A DNA stretch of 64,000 nt from Stappia sp. ES.058 (GTDB lineage Bacteria; Pseudomonadota; Alphaproteobacteria; Rhizobiales; Stappiaceae). This document shows positions 13,336 to 21,286 of this stretch, piece by piece. The DNA lies in contig NZ_LT629784.1 of the NCBI RefSeq assembly GCF_900105595.1, positions 3,502,501 to 3,566,500 on the forward strand, given 5' to 3'. Position numbers and translations under genes: made by a program. The notes under the pieces are model-generated. The model had not been told where the DNA came from. It was given only the letters and a program-made list of their open reading frames with translations, and did not search any database. Each line of letters begins with the position of its first letter. Position 1 is the first letter of the stretch.

Positions 13336-13875
13336 TCAATTGCGATCTTCGGGCAATACCGGAAGCGGCAGGACCGCAATGCCCTCGTCAATCAGTTCCC
13401 CGACCTCTTCACGCGTGGCCGCGCCATAAATGCCGCGCTCTTCGGTCTCGCCGTAGTGGATCTTGCGCGCTTCCTCGGGGAAGGCCGATCCGACGTTTTC
13501 GCCTTTGGCCATGAGTTCCGTGCGAAGCGCCCGGAGCTTTTCCACGATCTCCGCAACCCGTCCGCCGGATTCGGAGGCAACGGGCGCCGGGGACGCGGCC
13601 TGCGCCTCCTGCGCTGCCGGAAGGCCGGCTGCCGACACGCCGGCCTTGTCTGTCGCGCTGTCGGCACCGCCTTGCACGGCGGGCGGATCGGGGCGTTCGA
13701 GACGCGAGCGCGCGGTCGAGACCGCAGGCGCCATCAATGCCTTTTCGACACGGGTCGATCCGCATGAGGGACAACTCACCAGATCCCGCGCTTTTTGTGC
13801 CTCGAAGTCGTCCGACCCGCGAAACCAGGCTTCAAACCCATGACCGTCCGTACACCGCAGCTGGTAGCGGATCAC
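13336..13875 (-). CDS. DUF1178 family protein
   Basis: 179 aa with the conserved N-terminal beginning MIRYQLRCTDGHGFEAWF and a single CPSCGS zinc-ribbon-like CxxC near residue 36. The middle is an A/P-rich linker, and the C-terminal EERGIYGAATREEVGELI stretch is the other conserved block. Function unknown. The start overlaps the stop of the upstream nitrilase-like gene by 4 bp, so the two are translationally coupled; with grxC and comF they form a minus-strand set. Confidence 0.88.
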   Translation of the reverse strand: MIRYQLRCTDGHGFEAWFRGSDDFEAQKARDLVSCPSCGSTRVEKALMAPAVSTARSRLERPDPPAVQGGADSATDKAGVSAAGLPAAQEAQAASPAPVASESGGRVAEIVEKLRALRTELMAKGENVGSAFPEEARKIHYGETEERGIYGAATREEVGELIDEGIAVLPLPVLPEDRN

Positions 13876-14726
13876 GCCGATACCCCGGCGTTCGCGCCAA
13901 CCTGGACGACGTCAAAGTCGCGCCCGTTGGCAAGCGCGGGAATGCGCTGGCGCGCCGCCGCGACCTGATCGAGGTCGAGTTCAGCCAGCGCATAGCCGGG
14001 CTCGTCATGGTCGATTTCCACCAGGATCTCCCCCCAGGGCGCAACGACGAGACTGTGGCCGTAGGTTTCGCGCCCGTCCTCATGACGCCCACCCTGTGCG
14101 GCGGAGACAACAAAGGCGCCGGTTTCGATGGCCCGCGCGCGCTGGAGGATGTGCCAATGCGCCTCGCCGGTCTGGCGGGTGAAGGCGGCCGGCGCCGTGA
14201 GGATCTGCGCCCCGGCCCTGGCCTGCGCGCGATAAAGTGCGGGAAAGCGGATGTCGTAGCACACCCCCATGCCAAGCCTTGCATCCGGCAGGTCGACCAC
14301 CACAGCCTCGCTCCCCGGCGCATAGGTGGCGGATTCGCGCCAGCTTTCGCCATTGGGAAGATCGACATCGAACATGTGGATCTTGTCGTAGCGCGCCACC
14401 AGCCCGCCGTCGGGCGCAAACAGAAACCCGCGGTTGGCAACGCTGTCTGCGCCGGTGCGGATGGCGAGCGAGCCGATATGCAGGTGGATGCCGAGTTCTC
14501 CGGCCAGTCGCCCATAGGCGGCGACGCCCTCATCCTCGTCCTCGGGGGCGATCTTGGAAAACAGCGCCTTTCGGCTTTTTTCCAGGAGATGCGTCATTTC
14601 CGGTGTCTGGACATAGCGCGCGCCGGCGCGCGCCGCCGCGCGGATCAGCGCGCTCGTCTCCTCCACGTTGCGGGCGATGTCGCGCCCGCTTCGGGTCTGG
14701 ATCACGGCTGCGCAAAGATGGGTCAT
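13872..14726 (-). CDS. Carbon-nitrogen hydrolase, Nit-like
   Basis: 284-aa nitrilase-superfamily amidase. The E-K-C triad is visible: Glu in TPEMTHLLE (about 45), Lys in KIHMFDVDLP (about 118) and Cys in GVCYDIRFP (about 152). The closest match in character is the Nit1/Nit2 branch, which includes omega-amidases and deaminated-glutathione amidase. The neighbour grxC would fit a glutathione-repair role, but that is inference. Cytoplasmic, no signal peptide. Confidence 0.88.
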   Translation of the reverse strand: MTHLCAAVIQTRSGRDIARNVEETSALIRAAARAGARYVQTPEMTHLLEKSRKALFSKIAPEDEDEGVAAYGRLAGELGIHLHIGSLAIRTGADSVANRGFLFAPDGGLVARYDKIHMFDVDLPNGESWRESATYAPGSEAVVVDLPDARLGMGVCYDIRFPALYRAQARAGAQILTAPAAFTRQTGEAHWHILQRARAIETGAFVVSAAQGGRHEDGRETYGHSLVVAPWGEILVEIDHDEPGYALAELDLDQVAAARQRIPALANGRDFDVVQVGANAGVSA

Positions 14727-14772
14727 CTGAATTCCTTCATCCCTCGCTCGGCAAGACCCTGCCGGTCCCGCG

Positions 14773-15027
14773 TCAAGCCGTCAGCATCGCATCGAGCTTG
14801 CCCGCGCGTTCCAGCGCCATCAACTCGTCGCAGCCGCCGACATGCTCATCGTGAATGAAGATCTGCGGGAATGTCGAGGCGCCATTGGCACGCTGGATCA
14901 TTTCCTTGCGCAGCCCCGGATCGAAGGTCGCGTCGAATTCCCGGAACGCGACGTCCTTCTTCTGCAGAAGGGTCTTCGCCATCGAGCAGAACCCGCACAT
15001 TTGACGCGTGTACACTTCAACCGCCAT
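14773..15027 (-). CDS. grxC: Glutaredoxin 3
   Basis: 84-aa dithiol glutaredoxin starting MAVEVYTRQM. The redox motif is CGFC (residues 11-14) rather than the classical CPYC; Gly at the second position is common in alphaproteobacterial GrxC. The TFPQIFIHDEHVGGCDEL segment supplies the cis-Pro and glutathione-binding residues. It uses glutathione to reduce disulfides and mixed disulfides in the cytoplasm. It lies between comF and the Nit-like hydrolase on the same strand. A longer GTG/ATG extension is possible but not conserved. Confidence 0.94.
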   Translation of the reverse strand: MAVEVYTRQMCGFCSMAKTLLQKKDVAFREFDATFDPGLRKEMIQRANGASTFPQIFIHDEHVGGCDELMALERAGKLDAMLTA

Positions 15028-15138
15028 GTCGCCGCCTTCCCAAACACATTTGCCCTTGCAGGGCACGCGGATGCGGCCCCGGTCGGGATATATCGATCAA
15101 AGGCGGCGCTGTGCAAGGGCCGCCATCGCGCCACGACA

Positions 15139-15972
15139 TTATCCCAGCGGCCGGTCTGCTCCCGCATGGGCGAAAACCAGCACATCGACCGACGCCGCCC
15201 CGGCCTTCACCAGAACGCGCGCCGCCGCGTTCGCCGTCGCCCCCGTCGTGTGAACATCGTCGACGAGCACGCAGCGCCGCCCGGCGATCTTCAACGCGCC
15301 CTCGCCGGAGACGGCAAAGGCCCCGCGCACGTTTTTCGCACGCGCGCTCGCGTCGAGGCCGACCTGACGGCGCGTCGAGCGGACACGGCGCAATCCATCC
15401 GCACAGATGTCGACCCCGACGCGGGCGCGGGCGATCTCATGCGCCAGAAGCCCCGCCTGGTTGTAGCGCCGCGCCCAGTTGCGAAAAGGGTGCAGGGGAA
15501 CGGGAACCAGCAGGGGCGGCCCGGCGTCGGCGGCGTCCAGGGCGAAAAGCTCGTCCCCGGCGCGCGCCATCCAGCGTCCCATCGCGCGCGCGACCGACGG
15601 GCGGTCGTGATACTTCAATCGAGCGACCAGTGCCCGTGCCGGTCCGCTGTAGGCACTCACGGCCCGCAGCCTGTCATAGACCGGTGGCCGGGCGATCGCC
15701 TGCGGCGACACCGCGCCCGGCCCGAGATCATAGGCGAAGGGCAAACCGAGACGCTGGCACCAGGGCGGAGCGAGAAACGGCATCTTGTGCCAGCAGTCGA
15801 AGCACAGCGCCTGGTCGCTGGCCACCAGCCGGTCGCAGCAGAGACAGGTCGGCGGCAGGACGAGATCGTTGGCCGCGCGAAAGAACCGGCGCGCGCCCTG
15901 CAACAGCAGCATCGCCGGCGAGGCGCGCGCCGGACCGCCGGCCTCCCCGGACCCCGATCCGTTTGCTGACAT
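15139..15972 (-). CDS. comF: ComF family phosphoribosyltransferase-like protein
   Basis: 277 aa. The N-terminal double zinc ribbon has CLCC and CFDCW cysteines (residues about 41-66). The C-terminal type I PRTase domain carries the PRPP-binding motif LVDDVHTTGAT. ComF is linked to DNA uptake in competent bacteria, and its family role elsewhere is unclear. The ATG at 15972 was preferred over a GTG six codons upstream. It is first in the minus-strand set and divergent from the methyltransferase gene. Confidence 0.9.
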   Translation of the reverse strand: MSANGSGSGEAGGPARASPAMLLLQGARRFFRAANDLVLPPTCLCCDRLVASDQALCFDCWHKMPFLAPPWCQRLGLPFAYDLGPGAVSPQAIARPPVYDRLRAVSAYSGPARALVARLKYHDRPSVARAMGRWMARAGDELFALDAADAGPPLLVPVPLHPFRNWARRYNQAGLLAHEIARARVGVDICADGLRRVRSTRRQVGLDASARAKNVRGAFAVSGEGALKIAGRRCVLVDDVHTTGATANAAARVLVKAGAASVDVLVFAHAGADRPLG

Positions 15973-16156
15973 GCCGGCCTGCCGGTCCACGTTGCTGCCC
16001 CGTTTTTCTCGTGACCTCGGCCTCCGCGTTGACGCGGGAGGGACGCCGTGTTTTGACGAAGCGGCGCGCCGCCGCCATATGCAAGCCTATCACGAACACG
16101 GTCGCCCGCGCGCCCGTCCGCACAGCCATCGGGCGTCAACACGACGGAACACCGCC

Positions 16157-17113
16157 ATGCCGACCCTTCAGCCACCTGCCCCCGTTCCCGACCGCGACCG
16201 CGACCGCGACCGCGATCAGGATGCCGCCCCGCGTGTCTTCGACCGCGCTTTGCTGGCGCGGCGCAAGGCGCGGGCGCTGGCGCGGCGCGAACCCGGCGCG
16301 GACTTCCTGCTCGCCCATGCGGTCGACGATCTGGCGGATCGGCTTGCCATCGTCACGCGCAGCTTTGCAACGGCAGTGGACCTCGGCGGTCACACCGGAC
16401 GGATGCATGACGTGCTTGCGCGCATGCCCGGCGTAAAACGGGCAGTACGCGTCGACGTCCTGACCCACGACACCACCTCTCCGGGTGCGCATCTCGTTGC
16501 CGATGACGCGTTTCCGCCCTTCGCCGGTGAAAGCCTCGACCTGGTCGTCTCCGCGCTGTCGCTGCAGCTGGTCAACGACCTGCCCGGCGCGTTGATCCAG
16601 ATTCGCCGGGCGCTGAAACCCGACGGACTGTTTCTGGCGGCGCTTCTTGGCGGCGAAACGCTGCATGAACTGAAGGACGTCTTGATGCGTGCGGAACTGG
16701 AAGTCACAGGCGGCGCGGCGCCGCGCGTTGCCCCCTTTGCCGACACGCGCGCGCTTGGCGCGCTCTTGCAGCGCGCAGGGTTCGCGCTCCCCGTTGCCGA
16801 TGTCGACCGTGTCACGGTGCGCTACGGCGACATCTTAGCGCTCCTGGGCGACTTGCGGGCGATGGGGGCGGCCAACGCGCTCACCGAGCGCTCCCGCAGG
16901 CCGCTGCCGCGTGCCGTCCTTGCGCGTGCCGCGGAACTTTACGCAAGCGACCATGCCGATGCCGACGGACGTCTCCGCGCCACCTTCGATATCGTTTCGC
17001 TTTCCGGATGGGCACCGCATGAAAGCCAGCAAAAACCGCTGGCGCCGGGATCGGCGAAAACACGCCTGTCGGATGCGCTCGATGCGCTCGACCGGCGGCA
17101 GGACAAATCCTAG
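16157..17113 (+). CDS. SAM-dependent methyltransferase, BioC/NDUFAF5-like
   Basis: 318 aa from the ATG of MPTLQPPAPVP; the long frame upstream overlaps comF and is not conserved. The N-terminus carries four in-frame Asp-Arg pairs from a hexanucleotide repeat, then VFDRALLARRKARALAR, typical of the NDUFAF5/BioC-like methyltransferases that usually neighbour comF in alphaproteobacteria. The SAM site is DLGGHTGRM near residue 76. Possible roles are hydroxylation or assembly of complex I, or malonyl-ACP methylation; I cannot choose. Cytoplasmic. Confidence 0.85.
   Translation: MPTLQPPAPVPDRDRDRDRDQDAAPRVFDRALLARRKARALARREPGADFLLAHAVDDLADRLAIVTRSFATAVDLGGHTGRMHDVLARMPGVKRAVRVDVLTHDTTSPGAHLVADDAFPPFAGESLDLVVSALSLQLVNDLPGALIQIRRALKPDGLFLAALLGGETLHELKDVLMRAELEVTGGAAPRVAPFADTRALGALLQRAGFALPVADVDRVTVRYGDILALLGDLRAMGAANALTERSRRPLPRAVLARAAELYASDHADADGRLRATFDIVSLSGWAPHESQQKPLAPGSAKTRLSDALDALDRRQDKS
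16190..16213 (+). repeat. Hexanucleotide tandem repeat inside the methyltransferase gene
   Basis: Four perfect in-frame copies of GACCGC, encoding four Asp-Arg pairs, with a degenerate fifth. Unit changes would alter the length of the tail without shifting frame. Confidence 0.9.
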
Positions 17114-17143
17114 GAAAGCCGGCCGGGCCGGAAAGCGCCAGCC

Positions 17144-17359
17144 TCAGATCGCGGAAGCCGCGCTGGCGAGAACGGTGAACACATCCTCGTCGATGACCCG
17201 GCCGATGGCCGAAAGCGACAGCAGGATGGCAAAGGAAATCAGCCCAACGATCATTGTGTACTCGACCGCCGTCGCTCCGCACTCGTCGTGACCGAACCCG
17301 TCGAACAGGGAGGCGATCCGGTCGCTGCCGTTGCGAAGGCGTTTTGAAATGGCGGTCAT
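17144..17359 (-). CDS. Flp/Fap family type IVb pilin
   Basis: 71-aa small pilin. A short basic N-terminus is followed by the Flp prepilin pattern G-ATAVEY (residues 28-34), with the essential Glu at position +5 after the cleavage glycine, and then a 20-residue hydrophobic segment. It would be cut by a prepilin peptidase and assembled by a Tad secretion system at the inner membrane. No tad or cpa genes lie in this window, so it is an orphan copy. It is convergent with the methyltransferase gene. Confidence 0.88.
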   Translation of the reverse strand: MTAISKRLRNGSDRIASLFDGFGHDECGATAVEYTMIVGLISFAILLSLSAIGRVIDEDVFTVLASAASAI

Positions 17360-17413
17360 CTGGCGCGTCCCGTTGTTGTTTCGGCACGGCCGTTCCCTCC
17401 GCGGAGAAAACCT

Positions 17414-17812
17414 TCAGGCGAGATCGATCAGATGCGGGATCAAGGGGTCATCCGCCGGCGGCATCGGATAATCGCGAAGCCGCACCGGCTTGACCCATTT
17501 GATCGCCTGACCCTCCCGGCCTGCAACCGTGCCCGACCATCGTCGGCACACGAAAAGTGGCATCAGCAGATGAAATTCCTCATAAGCGTGACTGGCGAAT
17601 GTTAACGGCGCAAGGCACTCTTTTTTAACCGTAATTCCCAGTTCTTCATCCAATTCGCGAATGAGCGCGTCCTCCGGACGCTCGCCCGGCTCAAGCTTTC
17701 CGCCGGGAAACTCCCACAATCCCGCCATCGCCTTCCCCTCCGGACGCTGCGCGATCAAAACCCGGTTGTCGACATCGAGCAGCGCGCAGGCCGCGACCAG
17801 AACCATCTTCAT
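17414..17812 (-). CDS. mutT: Nudix hydrolase MutT (8-oxo-dGTP diphosphatase)
   Basis: 132 aa from the first ATG of MKMVLVAACAL. The Nudix box is complete, from GGKLEPGERPED through RELDEELGI near residues 36-59. MutT removes 8-oxo-dGTP from the nucleotide pool, preventing transversions. The large open frame upstream is not conserved. It follows the GNAT gene by 68 bp on the same strand in the argJ-GNAT-mutT order usual for Hyphomicrobiales. Confidence 0.93.
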   Translation of the reverse strand: MKMVLVAACALLDVDNRVLIAQRPEGKAMAGLWEFPGGKLEPGERPEDALIRELDEELGITVKKECLAPLTFASHAYEEFHLLMPLFVCRRWSGTVAGREGQAIKWVKPVRLRDYPMPPADDPLIPHLIDLA

Positions 17813-17880
17813 GCAGGACCCCGTCTCGTTTCGGCACGGCGGCACAACCCTTTGCTCACCATATCCGGGAAAACGCCGGC

Positions 17881-18690
17881 TCAGCCGCCAGGCGGCGGAA
17901 ACCGGTAGTGATAACCGTATGCATGGCGAAACCCGCGCTGACGATAAAGCGCACGCGCCGGTACGTTCTCGCGCACCACCTGAAGCCAGGCCGTGCGGCA
18001 ACCGAACCGGCGCCCGTGTTCCAGGCAGCAATCGACCATCCGGGCGCCAAGGCCGCAGCGCCGCGCGGCCGGCGCCACCGCCAGGTCGTAGATCCCCAGC
18101 AGGTCGCGGTCCGCCACCGCGATCGCCACCGCAGCCGGGGCCGCGTCGCCGCCGCGCGCCACCAGACAGACCCGGCGCGCGGCCACCCGCGCCAGTGCCG
18201 CGCCAAGCTGCTCCACCGCACCCGGCGCCACGGTTTCCGGGCGCGTTCCGCCGACCCGAATGAAGGCGGCGAGCCAGTCCTCAAGCGAACAGGTGCCAAT
18301 CCCGTCATTTTCCGACAACGCCTCGTGATCGCCATCGATCCCGGTCGCATCCAACGCCCCGGCCGCATCGACCGGTCGTGTCCACACATCGGTCTCCCCC
18401 GCCGACAGCCAGCCCCTTGCGTCGACATGCGCAGTCAGCGCCGGAGGCGTGAGCGGGGTATGGCGCAGGTGAAAGGTGATGTCGTGATGGGCGAAAAGCG
18501 CGCGGGTCTCGTCGAGCCGCGCCTCGATCCGGGCGTCGTCCCGAGGGTCGAAGACATTGAGCGAGTTGACACGTCGCGCCGGAACGCCCGGCGACAAAAG
18601 CGTCAGCCATGAGCCGTCGGCACGCTGCATCTCGGCGGGAAAGCCGTTCAGGTTGGCGGTCTCGATCGCCGGAATGGACGTGTGTTCCAC
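17881..18690 (-). CDS. GNAT family N-acetyltransferase
   Basis: 269 aa. The N-terminal half (about 1-130) is a degenerate GNAT-like region. The second half carries the acetyl-CoA loop R-RCGLGARM near 215 and the C-terminal VRENVPARALYRQRGF motif typical of GNAT enzymes. The substrate is unknown. It sits 15 bp after argJ and is probably cotranscribed with it and mutT. Confidence 0.85.
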   Translation of the reverse strand: MEHTSIPAIETANLNGFPAEMQRADGSWLTLLSPGVPARRVNSLNVFDPRDDARIEARLDETRALFAHHDITFHLRHTPLTPPALTAHVDARGWLSAGETDVWTRPVDAAGALDATGIDGDHEALSENDGIGTCSLEDWLAAFIRVGGTRPETVAPGAVEQLGAALARVAARRVCLVARGGDAAPAAVAIAVADRDLLGIYDLAVAPAARRCGLGARMVDCCLEHGRRFGCRTAWLQVVRENVPARALYRQRGFRHAYGYHYRFPPPGG

Positions 18691-18705
18691 GGTTTCTTGT
18701 CCGCG

Positions 18706-19938
18706 TCAGGACCGGTAGTCGCCGTTGATGGCGACATACTCCTTGGTCAGGTCGCAGGTCCACACCGTCGCCCGACCCGTGCCGATGCCGAGATCGACCG
18801 TCAGCTGGATCTCCTCGCGCCGCATGACCGCCGTGGCCGCCGCCTCCGCGTAGCCCGCGTCGCGCTCGCCGTCGACGGCGACCCGGACATCGCCGAACCA
18901 GATCGCCAGACGGTCGCGCTCGGCCGGCTCGCCCGCCTTTCCGACCGCCATCACGACCCGGCCCCAGTTGGCGTCCTCGCCGGCGATCGCCGTCTTCACC
19001 AGCGGTGAATTGGCGATGGAAAAACCGATCTTGCGGGCACTTGCGTCGCTTTCGGCCCCGCGCACGGTGACCTCCAGAAACTTGGACGCGCCCTCGCCGT
19101 CGCGAACGATCCACTGCGCCAGCTCCCGCATCAGATCGGCCAGCGCCGCGCGGAAGGGCGGAAGCCTGGGATCGTCGAGCGTCTCGACACGCCCGCCGCC
19201 GGCGGCACCGGTGGCAAACAGAAGGACCGTGTCGGACGTCGACGTGTCACCGTCGATGGTGATCGAATTGAAGCTCGGCCCGACGGTCTCCGCAAGCAGT
19301 GCCTGGAGAACCGGCGCCGCGATCGGCGCATCGGTCACCAGAAACGACAGCATCGTTGCCATGTCGGGAGCGACCATGCCCGCCCCCTTGGCGATTCCGT
19401 TCAGGGTCACGCGGACCCCGCCCAACTCGACACTGCGCGTCGCCGCCTTGGGAAAGGTGTCGGTGGTCATGATGGCGCGCGCCGCGTCGAGCCAGCCTGT
19501 CGGCGCGACCTGTTGCGCCATCGCGCCGAGCACGCCGTTGAACTTGGTCGCATCCAGCGGTTCACCGATCACGCCCGTGGAGGCAAGAAAGACGTCTTCG
19601 GGCGCGCACTGCGCGGCCTCGGCGGCGAATTGCGCGCTCAGACGGGTCGTTTCCACGCCCTTTCGTCCGGTGAAGGCATTGGCATTGCCGGAATTGACGA
19701 GAAGCGCGCGCGCCTTTCCGGCGGAGAGATTGGCGCGGCACCAGTCGACCGCCGCCGACGGACAGCGCGAGCGGGTGAACACGCCGGCAACCTCGGTGCC
19801 TTCATCGAAAAGCAACAGAAGAACATCGGTACGCCCTGCGTATTTGATGCCCGCCGAAGCCGTCGCCAGGCGGGCGCCGCGAACGGCCGGCATGTCGGGA
19901 TAGGTCTTGGGAGCCAGGGGAGAAATCGCATCCGACAT
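18706..19938 (-). CDS. argJ: Bifunctional ornithine acetyltransferase / N-acetylglutamate synthase ArgJ
   Basis: Moves the acetyl group from N-acetylornithine to glutamate, recycling it in arginine synthesis, and can also make N-acetylglutamate. 410 aa from [17 protein letters not shown]; the frame upstream is not conserved and crosses a terminator. The self-cleavage and nucleophile site MATML is present, Thr about residue 195, preceded by KGAGMVAPD. The precursor would split into alpha and beta chains. First gene of the argJ-GNAT-mutT set. Confidence 0.96.
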   Translation of the reverse strand: MSDAISPLAPKTYPDMPAVRGARLATASAGIKYAGRTDVLLLLFDEGTEVAGVFTRSRCPSAAVDWCRANLSAGKARALLVNSGNANAFTGRKGVETTRLSAQFAAEAAQCAPEDVFLASTGVIGEPLDATKFNGVLGAMAQQVAPTGWLDAARAIMTTDTFPKAATRSVELGGVRVTLNGIAKGAGMVAPDMATMLSFLVTDAPIAAPVLQALLAETVGPSFNSITIDGDTSTSDTVLLFATGAAGGGRVETLDDPRLPPFRAALADLMRELAQWIVRDGEGASKFLEVTVRGAESDASARKIGFSIANSPLVKTAIAGEDANWGRVVMAVGKAGEPAERDRLAIWFGDVRVAVDGERDAGYAEAAATAVMRREEIQLTVDLGIGTGRATVWTCDLTKEYVAINGDYRS

Positions 19939-19971
19939 GGCGGCACCGTCTTTCCTTGCGCTGCGGGAACC

Positions 19972-20002
19972 AAAAAAGCCTGCCCGCGAGATACGGGCAG
20001 GC
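19972..20002 (-). terminator. Terminator of the parvulin gene
   Basis: 9-bp perfect stem GCCTGCCCG / CGGGCAGGC with a 7-nt loop. On the minus strand it is followed by six T. It separates the parvulin transcript from argJ. Confidence 0.85.
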
Positions 20003-20035
20003 CATTTGTCTAACCGGTTGATCCGGTCTGTCAAA

Positions 20036-20923
20036 CTACTGTTTGGCGGCATCCTCGCCGGCCGGAGCCGCGTCGGGGGTCTCACCTTCGGCGGCAGGCT
20101 CCTCGGCGACGACCTCGATGGTTGTCTTCGCCTTCAGGCCGTCCATGACTTCGGCATAACGGGCACGAAGCAGGTCCTGGCGCAAACGGTCACGCACATC
20201 CGCAAGCTCCGGCGCCGGCTGCTTGCGAGCGTCCTCGACCTTGATCACGTGCCAGCCGAACTGCGTCTGCACCGGTTCCTTGGTGAATTCCCCAACCTCG
20301 AGCGCGAAGGCGGCTTCCCCGAATTCCTTGACCATGCGCCCGCGCGCGAAATACCCGAGGTCGCCCCCGTTGGAACCGGAGGGGCCGGTGGATTTTTCCT
20401 TGGCCAGTTCGGCGAAGTCGCCGCCCTCTTCGAGCGCCGCGATGACGGCCTCGGCCTCGTCCCTGGTTTCCAGCAGGATGTGACGCGCCTTGCGCTCGTC
20501 CTCGCCGGCGTAATCGGCGAATTCCTTGTCGTAGGCGGCCTGAACCTGCTCGTCCGTGACCTTGTTTTCCACTTCGCGAACCAGGAAGGCATTGCGCAGG
20601 GCGCGCATCGTAAGGAATTCGACCTGCCGCTCGAAGTCGTCTTCCGTGTCGATGCCGGCGTCTTTCGCCGCATTGGCCATAAGTTGCATGTCGACGACAA
20701 TATCGGTCAGGACCTGGCGCCACTGGGCCGGCGGCACATTCGCAAGCTGTTTCGAGAAGTCCTGCGAGGCAAATGCGATGTCCGCCTCGGTGATGACGCT
20801 GTCCCCGACCGTGGCGACCGTGTCGCCCGGCTCCTGCGCTTGCGCCCCGGAAAGGCCGAGGGCCGAGGCAAACGCAAAAGCAACGGCGGCGCGCTGCAGT
20901 GTCGCGGCAAATCTGGGTGTCAT
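20036..20923 (-). CDS. Periplasmic parvulin-type peptidyl-prolyl isomerase
   Basis: 295 aa with a clear signal peptide ([18 protein letters not shown], cleavage after AQA near residue 29). A SurA-like N-terminal helical region is followed by a rotamase domain at about 130-225 ([25 protein letters not shown]). It assists folding of exported and outer-membrane proteins. The C-terminus is an acidic A/E/P-rich tail. The ATG at 20923 has GAGGA in front. It is divergent from secA, which fits a shared theme of protein export. Confidence 0.93.
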   Translation of the reverse strand: MTPRFAATLQRAAVAFAFASALGLSGAQAQEPGDTVATVGDSVITEADIAFASQDFSKQLANVPPAQWRQVLTDIVVDMQLMANAAKDAGIDTEDDFERQVEFLTMRALRNAFLVREVENKVTDEQVQAAYDKEFADYAGEDERKARHILLETRDEAEAVIAALEEGGDFAELAKEKSTGPSGSNGGDLGYFARGRMVKEFGEAAFALEVGEFTKEPVQTQFGWHVIKVEDARKQPAPELADVRDRLRQDLLRARYAEVMDGLKAKTTIEVVAEEPAAEGETPDAAPAGEDAAKQ

Positions 20924-21092
20924 GCTGTAATCCTCTTGTTTGATCGCAATGCCTGCTCGGCATTTGCATATGCGCATCGGGGGCTGCGGATACCACCCCG
21001 CCCGGCATTCGCAGGGGCGGACAAGCCCTCGCGTCGGCAACGCAGACGTCCCCGCCACGGCCTGGCGGCAGACTTGCGCAAAACGCGCGGCG

Positions 21093-21121
21093 TTGACAAC
21101 CTCCGGACCCCCTCTTATCTG
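21093..21121 (+). promoter_or_regulatory. Sigma-70 promoter of secA, in the 363-bp parvulin-secA gap
   Basis: TTGACA at 21093-21098, 17-nt spacer, TATCTG at 21116-21121. The implied transcript has a leader of about 160 nt before the secA ATG. A divergent promoter for the parvulin gene must lie in the same gap but was not clear. Confidence 0.65.
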
Positions 21122-21286
21122 TCGAACGTCCCTGCCGACTGGCCGGACGACCCCAGCAAGGCGTGTGTTCCTCTCCCGTCTCAATATGGCGGTTGCGAGG
21201 CTGGCGCCAAGTATCGTCAATCCGAACGCCGGATTGCCGCCATGTCTGATGCTGGCGGCACCCTCGGCAAGCATAAGGACCGCCAC

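Noticed and set aside
19907..21286. Open frame extending secA upstream by 460 codons
   Set aside because: It crosses the argJ start, a terminator, the parvulin gene on the other strand and the secA promoter; a good ribosome site marks the start at 21287.
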